From NCBI GenBank assembly GCA_014529385.2, contig CM043958.1:118291018-118355017 (forward strand): a stretch of DNA of 64,000 bases. Direction: 5' to 3'. This document shows, piece after piece, positions 25,275 to 36,418 of the stretch (positions are counted from its first letter, which is position 1; each line of letters begins with the position of its first letter). The DNA is from Adiantum capillus-veneris. Taxonomy: Eukaryota; Streptophyta; Polypodiopsida; Polypodiales; Pteridaceae. The position numbers were made by a program, and so were the translations under genes. Under the pieces are notes generated by a model. That model worked only from the letters and a program-made list of their open reading frames with translations, was not told the origin of the DNA and searched no databases.

Positions 25275-25500
25275 GAACCCGACAAGGCAGGCAACCTCGG
25301 CTTTGAGTGCATCTATCTCTTGCTTCATCGCACCTCGTTCTTTGAGGATGGCTGATTTTTCGTTCCTCCACTCGTCCATTTCCTTCCTCCAAGCCTTCAT
25401 CTTGTCCTTGAAGACGGCGAGGTGCTTGTTGGTGCCGTGAAGGTGGCTTTGCTCATTCTATTTGCTAATGGGAAGGCTTTGGCGACGGGGGATGCCATTT
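25275..25500 (-). pseudogene. LINE ORF1 coiled-coil fragment (diverged subfamily)
   Basis: The minus-strand peptide MKAWRKEMDEWRNEKSAILK followed by KQEIDALKAEV matches in pattern the coiled coil near the N terminus of ORF1 in copies A and I (EMKEWKTEMEGWWKEKANLL). ORF1 proteins bind LINE RNA. Only this part is present, with no ORF2 attached. Confidence 0.6.
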
Positions 25501-25539
25501 CGGATGCAAATTCCCACCCTCCTCACACGTTCATCCTGT

Positions 25540-25721
25540 TTATATGTATAGGTGTGATTGTGTGTGTGCATGTGTGTGCGTTCGGAAAGTGCATGTGTGT
25601 GTGTGGGCAATTGGGCAAGGGAGAGGGGGCTCAGTATGCACGGGGCTGAGCACGAGATGAGAAAGGCTGGGGGCAACGGGCGTGAGGCGGGAGGGCAGTA
25701 GGTGTATGTGTGTGTTGGGGG

Positions 25722-25755
<34 letters not shown>

Positions 25756-25758
25756 GTG
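25540..25758. repeat. (TG)n-rich and poly(G) tract
   Basis: A run of TGTGTGCATG repeats (about 25551-25603) is followed by a GGTGTATGTGTGTG stretch and about 27 uninterrupted G (25727-25753). The proline- or histidine-repeat frames across it are artefacts of composition. Confidence 0.85.
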
Positions 25759-25759
25759 T

Positions 25760-25859
25760 GTGCAGAAAAATGAAATGAAGTGATATATTAACGTCTTCAA
25801 AAGACCAAAGTGACCTATGAGACCAAGCTGTTACAACATAGTGAATCTGATACCATGTC
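25760..25859 (-). mobile_element. Tail-only LINE copy
   Basis: About 90 bp containing only the LINE 3' terminus, in the B-type variant (plus strand CAAGCTGTTACAACATAGTGAATCTGATACC, split here by line breaks in the element). It lies between poly(G) and a long (GA)n (25860-25972), which on the minus strand means (TC)n at the 5' junction. No coding sequence. Confidence 0.8.
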
Positions 25860-25883
25860 AGAGAGAGAGAGAGAAGAAGAAGA

Positions 25884-25976
<93 letters not shown>

Positions 25977-26886
25977 ATGAAATGAAATGTTATATTAACA
26001 TCTTCAAAAGGCCTAAGTGACCTATGAGACCAGAAAGTTACAATGTGGTGGATGTGGTGGATCTGATACAAAGTCAGAGTAACAAGATGACAAAATGACA
26101 AAATAAAATACTATGGAATCCTAGACTGCTAGGTGTGAACTAAGCAGCTAGCTGGGATAGCTAGATCACAAGAGATCTAGCATCGATCGCTGGCGAATCT
26201 CTATCAATCTCCTTCATGGTCAGTAGTCTGACTGGGCGTCGTGCATGTCGGGCCAAAGGGATCTGAATCCTCATGCAGCCTCCGTCGATGTTGTGTAGTC
26301 CTCCGCAGTCGTGGGCGTCTGGATCTCCCCAACTCGGTCACTTGGTCGACAATGTGCCTCTGGTGTGAGGCGACAAGCTCTGCTATGGTAGTAGCTCCTC
26401 CGGGTGTCCAATGGCAGCTCTGAATAAGTCTGTGATCTATCTCTGAGACTAGCTAGCCTCTCCTCTCATTAAGCTCTCTCTATGTTTGCGCAGCTCGAGC
26501 AAAAACAAACCCAGGCATCTCTGATCCTCGTACCGCATGACCCTCGAGAGTGGTCCAAAGCCCTCTCTGAACAAGCAATGGCAGCGGCCTCGTATCTCGT
26601 AGTAGATGGGGCAGTGGCATGTGTAGTGCAGCTCTGTCTCAGGCTCGATGTCACACAGGGGCATGTCCTAGCCTCTGCTGGTACTCTGTTGTATCTCTCA
26701 GTCTTGATCCGCAACTGGTGTGAAGATATGCGTATATGGCCAATAGCACATTGTATCCCATGAGACAAGTGGGTATCTGGGCCTCGTCACAAAACCGTCC
26801 TGACTCCTCCGTGAGCTGGAGAAGATGCTCTCTGTAGAAAGCCATCTTCGTGCCCAGCTCCTGTGCTGGCTGTATCCATGTCCTCC

Positions 26887-26890
<4 letters not shown>
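25860..26890 (-). mobile_element. LINE copy H, 5'-truncated, ORF2 C-terminal remnant
   Basis: The (GA)n tract (25860-25972, interrupted by GAA units) is followed by the tail signature at 25975-26050 and minus-strand ORF2 C-terminal pieces (26449-26664 and 26651-26888, different frames). They encode CDIEPETELHYTCHCPIYYE, LFREGFGPLSRVMRYEDQRC and MAFYREHLLQLTEESGRF. The 5' end stops at the (GA)n of the next copy (26891-26943). Several stops and a frameshift; dead copy. Confidence 0.85.
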
Positions 26891-26947
<57 letters not shown>

Positions 26948-27084
26948 GAAATGTTATATTAACGTCTTCAAAAGGCCAAAGTGACCAAAGAGACCAGGAA
27001 CTTACAATGCGGTGTATCTGATACCAAGTCAGATTAACAAAATAAATCCAACTAGGGATAACAAGATATAAATACTGGGGAATC

Positions 27085-28854
27085 CTAAACTAAGCGGATA
27101 GGTGTGAAAGGCGAATAGGTGTGAGATGTGTGAACTGAGCTATACAATGTGTAGACAATTTGGGAGGGAAGTAGAGATCTATCTTCATAGAGATCCATCC
27201 TCATCTGCACTCTGGACGACAAAAAAAGAATGGCTCGAATCCTTTGCTGTAGCCTCCTTCGAAACTGTGTAGCTCCTCTTCTCCATCGGGGTCGTCTAGA
27301 TCTCCCTAGCTCCAATGCTTGGTCAATGAGAATGCCAGTAGTGCGGGTAAACCTCCCCACTGTTGGTTGCTCCTCTGTCTTTTCTTCTGGGTGTACAATA
27401 TCTAGTGTAAAGAAATCTGTGATTTGTCTCTGGGGTTGTCTCTCTTCAGCTCTCCTCAGTAAAGTTTCTCTAAGCTTGTGTAGCTCAAGTAGATATAGCC
27501 CAAGACATCTCTGATCCTCGTATCTCATGACCCTAGATAGAGGCCAAAAACCTTCTCTGAATAGACAATGAAAACGGCCTCGTATCTCATAGTACACTGT
27601 GCAGTGACATATGTAATGTACCTCTGTCTCTGGCTCTAGATGGCATAAGCGGCATATCCTGCTATCTGCTGGTGTCCCTCTGAATCTGCCAGTCTCAATC
27701 TCGAGCTGATGAGTGGACGTTCGTATCTGGCCAATGGCACATCGCACACCATGAGAAACATGCCTGTCCATATAGCTAGGTCTAATCACAAACCCATCCC
27801 CCGTGAGGTGGAGAAAATGCTCTCTATAAAAAGCCATCTTTGTGCCCAACTCCTGTATCAGCTTCCATGTCCTCCTCGTGTCCAGCTGGATCAGATCCTG
27901 AGGAATGAGTCTATTAATCTCTACCCGTGTCAAAGACCTCAAGGGTGCCTGTAGAGAGTATTGAAAAGGAGGCAACCTGTCCATGGTGAAACCATGTGTC
28001 TGAAACCATGATGCCATCTGTGCATACCAGCATGATGTATCCCCATTAAGAGCTAATTGTCTGGAGGACTCTAGAGCCACCCTGACATATCTGTCTCTGG
28101 TAGTATCCCACAGACTGTGTACAAAGGAGATTGATCTAGTCAGCGCCTCAATCTCTATAGGGGGGGCAGCTAATTCCGCTCGAATGATACCATGTGGTAC
28201 GGAAGACATGGCTCTAATCAGCCGAGAGATCATGGATACCAGGGGCTTCTCCATACGCCTCCAACTCTCTTGGCCTACAGAAGGTCCCCAAACCTGCACC
28301 CCATATAACATAGTAGAGGCAACCAAAGTATCAAAGAGTCATAACTTTGTCCTAGGTTCCTGGAACTGAACCTGCAAACACATCCTCTCCATTCCTCCCA
28401 GAGCCGCACCAGCTCTAGTTAGTCTAGTCTCTGCTGCTCTTCTCAAGGAAAATCTCGGCCCAGTAAAGACTGCCCCCAGGTAAGTGTATGCATCTGTATA
28501 CTCCACAATCTCCTGACCATATTTGAAAGTGGGTACTGATCTCTTGACCCATTGCGGTGTGGTGTTAAACACCATAACCTTGGTTTTACCTAGGTTTACA
28601 CACAATCCACTATCCTCTGCAAAATTGCGTAGTGCATCCAACTGTCGTTGCATACCTTCTAGTGAGTCAAATGTCAGCAGAATATCATCAGCATATTGCA
28701 ACGATGGGATCCACGTCCCTGCCAGCTGTGCACCTCTGTCACCCTCTCTATCGATATAATCAGACACCTCATCAACATACATACCAAATAGAGTAGGAGA
28801 CAATGGGCAGCCCTGTTTCACTCCAATGGTAGAGTGAACTAAATCAGATACCCC
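27085..28854 (-). pseudogene. LINE I ORF2, RT catalytic half and C-terminal zinc knuckle
   Basis: Minus-strand frames 28339-28821 (KQGCPLSPTLFGMYVDEVSD, then YADDILLTFD) and 27085-28326 (413 codons). The YADD motif is the polymerase active site. Towards the C terminus comes ICRLCHLEPETEVHYICHC, a C-x2-C-x8-H-x2-C-like cluster, then LFREGFWPLSRVMRYEDQRC and a basic LGRSRRPRWRRG tail. ORF2 would reverse transcribe the element RNA at the nicked target in the nucleus. The frame is broken near 28330, where a TCA/TGA lies between the two frames. Confidence 0.88.
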
Positions 28855-29386
28855 TTCCGGAGCAGTGTGACATGAAACGTTTCGGGGTTTCGTGTGTTTC
28901 GGGGTTTCTGAAACGTTTCGTTTCGGAGCTCAAAGAAAGTGAAACACAGGTTTCGTTTTATTTGTATGTTCGTATAATTATACACTGAATATACATACAA
29001 ATTCATATGTAAAGACATGAAATACCAAAATCTAGATGTGAGACTTGAGTCACGAGTGAACAAGGTAAGTCGGCAGCCAGCTGCAACATCGTGGAGGTAA
29101 AGACGAGGGGGCCATGCTGACGTGTAAGGTTCACAGAGAGAGAGAGAGAGAGAGAGAGACATTATTCGATGTGCGTGAGGGTCAAAAAATCTATCGATTT
29201 TTTGAGGCGGCCTTTGCGCATAGCTTTAAAAATCCCCAAACGGGTGGTTTGAAAATAACTCGTCAAAAGGGGACGAAAAAGAAAAAATCAACTCGTTTAG
29301 CACGTTTCGCCGAAACGTTTTGGCCGTTTCACCGTTTCAGTGTTTCAGAGAGCTGAAACGGGTTTTTATGTCACTATGTTTCGGAG
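28855..29386. mobile_element. 516-bp non-autonomous hAT-type element with 8-bp target duplication
   Basis: The LINE I reading is interrupted between 28862 and 29379. Flanking octamers TTCCGGAG (28855-28862) and TTTCGGAG (29379-29386) differ at one base, and the uninterrupted LINE copies have TTCCGGAG once at this place. The insert (28863-29378) starts CAGTGTGACATGAAACG and ends CACTATG; the inverted ends CAGTGTGACATgAAAC and CATAGTGACATaAAAAC match imperfectly. Eight-bp duplications and CA-GTG-type termini are typical of hAT transposons. GAAACG/CGTTTC motifs are dense near both ends. There is no transposase, so it depends on a hAT element elsewhere. Confidence 0.85.
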
Positions 29387-30452
29387 TGCGTACCCGTCCC
29401 ATCACTGATCTGTACAAAGCCATAATCCCCCAAATCACCTCTATGGGCACCCCCATCTCCTGTAGTCTGCGCATCAATCGAGCTCTTGGTACCATGTCAA
29501 ATGCTTTACGAAAGTCCACAAAGCTACAATATATCCGTCTCCCATGTGCTCTGCCCTCCTCAATGATGGCCCTGAGTGTCAGAATATGATCAAGAGTGGA
29601 GAAACCCCTCCTGAAGCTGGCTTGACCCTTTGCTCGTACCCCCTCGTCCTCTGCCCAATTACTCAAGTGTTGCTCCAGGATAGATGCATACAACCGTGCC
29701 AATGTGTGTCCAACCATGATAGTGCGGTAGTTTCCAGGCTCTGTAGGGTCACCAGCCTTGAAGATGGGCACAATATTAGACAATCTCCAAGTCTCAGGTA
29801 ATCCCTCACACATGGCACGATTGAACAACACTGCGAGAACCTCCATCAGCATATCCCTGGCATGTATAAAGTGCTCCGATACTAGACCGTCATGATCATA
29901 TGCCTTCCCGGTCTTCATTCTGTCGATGGCCCTTTGTACCATCTCAGGTGTAAAGAAAGTGCTCGTAGCTCGGCAAGGCTTGGTAGGGTCTGGAAGGGGT
30001 TCCTATCCAGGAACCGTATATAATGATGTCGCATATTGGCCCCACACCTCAGGTGAAGTGAAGTAATCACTGGGGGAGGGGAGTGCTAATGGAAGAGACG
30101 CCATGCCTCTCCTGAATCCCTACTCAAGAACATCTGATACAAGTCTCGCTCCATTTGGGCTAGGTAGGCTCGTTTCTTCCGTCGCACAAGGCGTCGGAAA
30201 GCAATCCGAGACTGTCTGTAAGTGATGACTCCTAAAAGAAGATCCCTCTGAAGCTGGTCTCTCATCTCTCTGCACTCTTCATCATACCAACTATTCTGGG
30301 GCATGCTCCCAGAATGTTTGTCTCTTGCCCGGCTGAGTGTGTGGGTATGCCACTGATGCAGCCCCATGCAATGTCTCAATCAGTAGCGTGGTGCACTCCT
30401 CCACTGAGAGGCTTGTACCATTTGTGCCAGCTGTGCCTTCCAATAGACGGTC
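29387..30452 (-). pseudogene. LINE I ORF2, linker and RT N-terminal half
   Basis: The minus-strand frame 29387-29942 encodes MVQRAIDRMKTGKAYDHDG, IVPIFKAGDPTEPGNYRTIM, GQASFRRGFSTLDHILTLR and YCSFVDFRKAFDMVPRARL, the RT fingers and first catalytic Asp region. The frame 30086-30379 encodes the basic linker between endonuclease and RT (NSWYDEECREMRDQLQRD, then RRLVRRKKRAYLAQMERDL). Frameshifts separate these pieces. Confidence 0.85.
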
Positions 30453-31349
30453 CTAGATCTCCTCTGAATAAACGAAATCAGTCTCTGGTGTAAATGTATA
30501 GCGGGTGTGTGACCTGCCACCTGATGTCTGGGTTGTACTATACTGAAATTTAACGGATAGTGTCAAGAGAGCATGATCTACTGCTATGCCCACTGGTCTG
30601 GCTCCCACTGTGAAATCCTGAATGCAGGGGATAAAGCTCGGTTGTGTCATAACATAATCCACTTTATTGGCCCCATGTCTATGTGGAAAGCATGTGAAAT
30701 CGGTTGCTCCAGGAAATCGCTGTAAGCCATTAAGTATGGCTAATCCATGTGTAGTCGTCATTTCCATGACGTATCTCCCATACTCCGTTTGCTCTCTCTC
30801 ATCTGAGCATCTGTCAAGCCCCAACTCACCCACATCCAGCTCTCTAAGCATCTCATCTGAGGTGTCGTAGAAGATTGTCTGCGAGTTGCCCGTTCGGGCA
30901 TTGAAGTCCCCTAGGAGAATGATATCACCATCCCTAGAAAACTCCCAAATGTCATCATCTAGGATAGAGAAAGGCGCCTGCCCTCTGGATGCGGCATACA
31001 TTGATGTATTGGGAGGAAAGTAGCATATGGCAATATATAGGAATCGACCTGTGTCAGGTCTCAGTCTCACCCACATATATCTAGCATGATCATCTCTTCG
31101 TACAATATGCAGTAATGGTTGTAGTTCCTCTCTGAATAGCACTGCTACTCCTCCTGAACCTCTACTCCCGTGCTCAGATCTCGCATTTGTCCGGTGAGCT
31201 GTTTCCCATCTGTATCCCACCACATGTGGCATTACGTGTCCAGGAGCCTGATGAGTCTCTGAGAAGAACACAATTTCCTTGTCTTTGAAACTCTCCTCAA
31301 ATGCACCCACGTCCAACCTCATAGACCCATTACAGTTCCAGGTAGCCAT
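30453..31349 (-). pseudogene. LINE I ORF2 N-terminal APE-type endonuclease
   Basis: Starts at ATG 31349 with MATWNCNGSMRLDVGAFEES. Apurinic-endonuclease-like motifs follow in order: WNCNG, FFSETH, GSGGVAVLFRE, YMWVRLRPDTGRFLYIAICY, ILLGDFNARTG, FTCFPHRHGANKVDYVM and a final VDHALLTLS, corresponding to the usual N, E, D-x-N, D and (S)DH catalytic positions. The last motif has V where most families have S. This domain nicks the target to start reverse transcription. Copy A lacks most of it, so this copy and copy D are the references. A stop ends the frame at the linker. Confidence 0.9.
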
Positions 31350-31379
31350 CTTCAGTGTGGTCCCATAAGTCTCGTACCG

Positions 31380-32381
31380 TCATGCAATACGCCGCTCTAA
31401 AATCACCACCCGTCCATCTCTGTAGAAGGCTATCTTTCTCTTCTCCCTTGCCGTTGTAATCTCTGGCATTACCTCTCTCATATGTGCGAGCTGTGAGAGA
31501 GTCAGGTCATCACCGAGGAAAATACCTGTCTTTTTGAGAGTAGGCCTCTTCCTCAAGAATTCCTTCTTCTCTTCCAACGAGGGGAAGCGTAGTATGAGAG
31601 CTCTCCCCTTTGAAGACTCTCCCGTGCCATCACTTTTCTTACCTACCCTCCATGCCTTTGTGTGCAAAGGCTTTTCCATCCCCATCATGGATGTAAGGCT
31701 TGTGACCTCTTTCTCCACATTGTTTATGTCCTTGAGACCGGTCACTCTCACATGCAATGCTCTCATCCGCCTTCTTTGTTCCTCTTCGAGAGTCATGTTG
31801 ATAAGCGTCGGTGTACAAGGAGTTTCTTGACCTTTCCCTTTCTTGGCGACCTCAATCCATTTTTCAGCCTCGTCCGCCTTTTTCTGTGTCCTTGTTATCA
31901 TCTCCGCCCATGAAGATGTCTTTGGCACACTCAGTTTCTCTTCCTCTGTGATCATCCTTACTGTTCCTTAATTTCCTTGATTTCATCTATTACCGAGGGT
32001 TGAAATTCGCCTTCCTCTAGTCCATTGCCTACTCTATCAGCAAGCTCTAGTTTAAGGGCTGAGACTTCTTTTTTGCCCGTATCTCGGCGTTTGGGTTCTC
32101 CTGTTTGAGGCTGAGACTACTTCTTTGAGTGTCTGTATTTCTGCGTTAAGGCTCTCTTTCTCCTTCTTCCACTGTGCGCCTTCATTGAAGACCATCTGAA
32201 GGAGGTTGGCCTTCTCCTTCCACCATCCTTCCATCTCTGTTTTCCACTCCTTCATTTCCCTCTCCATCTGCGCCATCCGCTTATTCGTGAGCATGAAGGT
32301 TGCCTTTGCTCGCGGCTTGCAAACAGGTGAGACATTGGCGGCTTCCATGTCCTGTGCAGGGTCTTCTTCAAGTGGATCCAT
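31380..32381 (-). pseudogene. LINE I ORF1 (RNA-binding coiled-coil protein), frameshifted
   Basis: The likely start is ATG 32381 (MDPLEEDPAQDMEAANVSP). A coiled coil (REMKEWKTEMEGWWKEKANL) and repeated heptad-like segments follow. A frameshift or loss around 31956-32051 separates this from 31380-31955, which encodes SSWAEMITRTQKKADEAEKW, RRRMRALHVRVTGLKDINN, RALILRFPSLEEKKEFLRKR and KTGIFLGDDLTLSQLAHMRE. This layout resembles L1-type ORF1 proteins (coiled coil, RRM-like, C-terminal domain). The stop at 31380 lies about 30 bp from the ORF2 ATG. Confidence 0.85.
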
Positions 32382-32398
32382 TACAGTGAGGCCCAAAG

Positions 32399-32448
<50 letters not shown>

Positions 32449-32452
<4 letters not shown>

Positions 32453-32464
32453 TGAAGAGAGGGG

Positions 32465-32523
<59 letters not shown>

Positions 32524-32703
32524 CGAGGCGATAGACAGATAGGGGGGGGAGAGGGGCGCGATAGATAGGGGGAGGGGGAATAGTTGAAAAAATTAAAGTT
32601 TAAGTTAAATTAAATTAAAGGGGGGGGGGGGGGGGGGGGGCCGCGCGCGATAGACCCAGGGGGGGGGGGGGGGGGGGGGGGAACCAGCCCGATAGAGAGA
32701 GAG
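32449..32703. repeat. Poly(G) tracts and low-complexity sequence at LINE I 5' side
   Basis: Includes a run of about 57 G (32467-32523), shorter runs near 32621-32640 and 32660-32681, and (GA)n at 32694-32708. Such long G homopolymers are unusual and could be real or an assembly effect. Confidence 0.85.
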
Positions 32704-33258
32704 AGAGATTCCATTATCGTCCTCGGAGGTCAAATATGACCCATGAGACCGAGAAAACATACATGGTTGGACCTCTTACTAGAAGAGTACTTGGAAAGTC
32801 ATAACTAATGCGGCAAAACAACATAGTTGTGGCACATGCCACTCAGGGAGGGGAGAGGGGAAGGTGGCTTGGGAGTTTTTGGAGCCCGAAATTCCTCGAT
32901 GATGGCCTTGCCGCCTCGATAGACAACCCATTTGCCAGCTGCTCGTGCTTCTCGAACCTTTTGAAGTTCCTGCTTCTTGACTTTGAATTGGGATGCGGTC
33001 AAGGCCTCGCTTATCCATATTTTACTGCCCTTGAAAAGTCGTGCTTGTTGTAGAAGTGATATGCCTTTCTTTAGTTTTGAAGACCAAGGTGCCTTGATTG
33101 GTGCGGTTGTCATGGTGAAACTTCTCGATTGTGTTGAGATTGAGCTCAATTGGAGAAATGGCTTCATTGAGCTTGACTAGTGTCGAGGTGAAGTCGTCGT
33201 TCTCTCCTCACCAAGTAGATGGCAAGCCGCCGATGCAGACGGGGGCGGGCCGCGGGGG
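32704..33258 (-). pseudogene. ORF1-like C-terminal fragment joined to a diverged LINE tail
   Basis: The minus-strand frame 32805-33167 and a companion frame encode SSKLKKGISLLQQARLFKGS, KIWISEALTASQFKVKKQEL and ARAAGKWVVYRGGKAIIEEF. This matches the pattern of the ORF1 C-terminal domain (KKTGIFLGDDLT...AREKRKIAFYRDGRVVILE). Only about 100 bp beyond the stop comes a tail resembling the LINE 3' end (plus strand GTCAAATATGACCCATGAGACCG reversed, then (GA)n). There is no ORF2 between them. Either an internal deletion derivative or a separate ORF1-only element. Confidence 0.6.
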
Positions 33259-33289
33259 GGTAGAGAGAGAGATGTTTTTACGCCTAGGA

Positions 33290-33510
33290 GAGAGAAATGA
33301 AATGATATGTAAACGTCTTCTAAAGGCCCCATGTCTCACCAATATAGCTCTGATCCTCTGCTGCAACTTCCTCCGGAGATGGGAGCTTCCCCTCATTGTG
33401 GGCCTCCTGGATCTCCTCAGCTCTGTTGCTCGATCACTCAATATGGTTCTAAATCTCTAGATGGAAGTGCGATCTGTCTCTGGGTGAATCTCAAGTAGGT
33501 AAGAGTCCTA
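33290..33510 (-). mobile_element. Short LINE 3' fragment with internal 3'UTR deletion
   Basis: A GAGAGAGAAATGAAATGATATG tail start (read in two halves across 33290-33310) is followed almost at once by the ORF2 C-terminal basic stretch LSDRATELRRSRRPTMRG on the minus strand (ATG-less frame 33208-33441). The normal 3'UTR of about 250-300 bp is missing. Confidence 0.7.
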
Positions 33511-34362
33511 CAGCAGTATGTTGAGTAGTGTCAACAATTAGCTTAGGGAAAGATGAGAGCGAAAGGAGGGAAGCTCAGAGGTTCAGCTGGAGAAGCGGCA
33601 AAGACAAGTGGGAAACACATAGAGGGACACCAGGGGGGGGGGGGGGGGGGGGGTATATCAGCGGTTGGCTGACGTGGGAAGTGGAGCCACTCTCTGGGAC
33701 AGCAAAGGCTGTCATTGTGAGCTGGGCCACATCCTGGGAAGTACGAGCGTACCGATTAAGATGGCCAAAACAGTTTCCAATGGGAACTCAGGCTGCTGAT
33801 CTCCTCAAGGTCTTGGGCAAGGACCCTAGAGACCACGAAGGGCCCGGACCTTATGCTAGCCTTCCACATCCTCCTCTGTCGTGGCTGAGAGCAAAGAATT
33901 TTCTGCTATCGGTCACGACCCAAAACTTAGATGGTAGGAATCTTGGCCACTCTAGAGGAACCAATGGAGATTTCCCTTTCATGGGAGCAAGGAGAGGAAC
34001 TCACGGCACATGCGAAGTAGACTGAGACATGAAGTCTGCCTCCTCGATGGTTGCATCAACTGCAGGGTCGAATCCACCCTCAAAAGCGATCTGATAGTAC
34101 CTCAGCCAAGAATGTGCACATCAATGAACTCTCCTCCAATAATAAAGAATAGGCTCCCTTGCTCCTCTGACGACAAAGAAAGCCAAATGGTGTGCTCAAC
34201 CGGGGCAGACAAGGAGGCTACATTACAGTCTCTCTAAGGCAGAGATGCTGAGTCCTCCATCCAAAACTGATATCGTTGTTGCAAGTGATGTGTGACTAAG
34301 AATTACCGTGTGTACTTGCGTGTGAGAGACAGAGAGTATGAGGAGGTGTGTATGTGAGCAAG
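33511..34362. other. Anonymous intronic sequence, left flank of the Ty3 element
   Basis: No recognised gene. Contains about 21 G in a row (33632-33652). The 165-codon plus frame crossing it (33528-34025) owes part of its length to that tract and shows no family motif. Confidence 0.4.
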
Positions 34363-34368
34363 TGCAAG

Positions 34369-35845
34369 TGAAACCGGCCTGTTCAATCCAAAAAGGGCGG
34401 TAGACTTTACTTTAAACCTTGATTTAGCTTTCACCCATTATTAGTCGTCTATTTTACCTGTACTTTCAAGACACAACAAAGGGGAGAGGGATACAGGCTG
34501 CTAGATTGCACCTGTATGAGTAGACGGACACCAGATTGGCCCCTAACTTAGGCGCCCCTTTCGGTATTTCTTTATTGTTCAAAAGAGGGAATAAACGCTG
34601 TGGTTCCTACAAGCTGCCCCGCACAAACTCGGCTGAATTTCCACTGTTCCAGCCCGATTTCGGCAGCATAACTGTACTAGAACCCTTCACGGTCAGTATT
34701 CCCACGCATTGACTGACTTTCCCGACGCATACGGGCACTTTGCAAAACCTGGCGAGAATCTGCAGCACGCTGAATTCTCTGTTTTCAGCCCTGAAAATGC
34801 TCCAGATCGCCTGTACAGCGGTCCCCTTGCGTCCCCGAACCTCCTGGGGGTATTAGGGTCCGTTTAGGGCCAAAACCCTAAACCTGCAAAAATACACAGC
34901 AGGCTGTAATTCACTGTTTCGGGCTCCGTTCCGCGTGCCGGTCGCATCCCTAGCAAGTCCTTGAGCTCCCGCACCTGTAGGGCTACTTGCCCTTTGAATC
35001 GGACGAGATTTCTGGCGTGAAACCTCTCCGAATTCACCTGTACCTGCGGGGGGATTAGCCGCTAGCTAATCCAGTACCTGTGCAAGAGGCTCTTGCCTCG
35101 GCAATCGCGCATGAACCCACACAACTGTACATTGGTCAAATGAAAAGCCCACTAGAGGGGCATAACATACTGCCAAAGGGGAGAGAGAGGGCAGTGCGTA
35201 GCGTGCAGGGCATCACTCCTGGCACCGCACTGTGCATAAGAGGGAAAACAAGCACTCCATAGCTCTTAACCTGTGACAAAGACTTGCAAAATGAGCCTCC
35301 CAGCTATAAATCACGTTTTTGCCTTCTCTATAAGTAGTAAACTGGCCTCAGAGTGCCAAGTGTCACTCATTTGTGCATTTTCCCGCTTTAGACCCTCGGG
35401 TCTAAAAATATCTCACCTGCAGCCTCTGTTGACTTGGCCACAGAGTAACAAAATGATCCCCATGTCAAACTGCACGTAATGACGCGAAGACATTTTCAGG
35501 TCCCAAAATAGCAGTTCCCTAAATTTTAGGAGATGCTGCCATTATATCTTTCTAGGTCATCCGACCCTCTTTGTACACTGCGGCCACATCCAGAACTGAA
35601 ATGTAGCCTCTGTAGCAAAGGATTCCACTTTGGCTAGTCAATGACCCCACTTGGCTAACCATAGTCCTTGTCCAACCTTAGTGCTCTCTTGCCCTCAGGC
35701 CTGGACTCCCTCTGGACAATTCCACACTAGCTATGCAATGCAGGGCAGTTAGATTTCCCGAGGGGTGTTTCCAAAAAGTGAAAGTAAATAGATAATAAGA
35801 AAGAAATCAACAAAAAGGATAGATAGTAGTCACACGCTGGTGACA
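34369..35845 (-). repeat. LTR (3' LTR in element sense)
   Basis: 1477 bp, TG...CA. By eye it matches 41591-43067 everywhere except G34868/A42090 and T34972/C42194. Two short plus-strand frames (35080-35262, 35273-35479) occur identically in both LTRs and are not regarded as genes. Confidence 0.95.
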
Positions 35846-36418
35846 TACCCCCCTCTTGAAATCTCAAACGTCCTCGTTTGCATCTATGTCGTACATGCTT
35901 ACTGTCAACACTGATGTATGCAACACTTGTCGACACATATACGGCACATACATGCTCATTGTCAACCCTCGTGTATTCAACACCTTGTTGACTCATGTAT
36001 TGCCTGCGTGTGAACCCCGTCCCAATGACATAGTGGTAGCTGCGCACTGTGCCATTGCTTTGAGTCACTAACTTTCCAATGACAAAATGGTAGCTGCACA
36101 TTTTGCCACTGTCTTATAGTACACGTTGGATCCCGTAACACTTTCGAGCATACCCAAACCAATAGTTTAAGAATGCAGTTACACATGTACTCTTCAATAG
36201 AAGCAATCACTGTATCCTTGACAAACTGACAAGAAATACTCACTTCTATAGCACTAATCAAACTTTTGGACATTCCATAAGAGCAATTGCCAAACTGACA
36301 ATCTGTACAGCTCTAACATTCATGTAACAGGTATTTGATTTGAGCTCACTTTAAATACCATGTACATCATTTGTTTCAGAAGCCATTGTCACACTGACAA
36401 TGCATGTAGCTTTGAAAC
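35846..36418 (-). other. Ty3 3' non-coding region with polypurine tract
   Basis: Lies between the pol stop (36419) and the LTR. The polypurine tract abuts the LTR. A region with near-repeated sentences about GACAAAATGGTAGCTGC / GACATAGTGGTAGCTGC (36020-36100) suggests a short internal duplication. Confidence 0.75.

Larger units (their letters stand above)
26891..32448 (-). mobile_element. LINE copy I, nearly full length, interrupted by a hAT element
   Basis: This copy runs on the minus strand from (GA)n at 32402-32448 (5') to the tail and (GA)n at 26891-26943 (3'). In order it contains the ORF1 coiled coil and RNA-binding region, an APE-type endonuclease, a reverse transcriptase and a C-terminal CCHC region. 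A 516-bp hAT-type element splits the RT at 28863-29378. The 5' end falls within the ORF1 start region, so any 5'UTR is missing. It is the best-preserved copy for the endonuclease and the closest relative of copy A. Reading frames are broken by stops, frameshifts and the insertion. Confidence 0.9.

Noticed and set aside
32749-33018. Minus frame MDKRGLDRIPIQSQEAGTSK as a separate protein
   Set aside because: It is an alternative frame over the ORF1-like fragment, which shows the better match to LINE ORF1 C-terminal pattern.
35080-35479. Two short frames repeated at 42302-42701 as genes of a novel system
   Set aside because: They are inside the Ty3 LTRs, and identity follows from LTR duplication at insertion.
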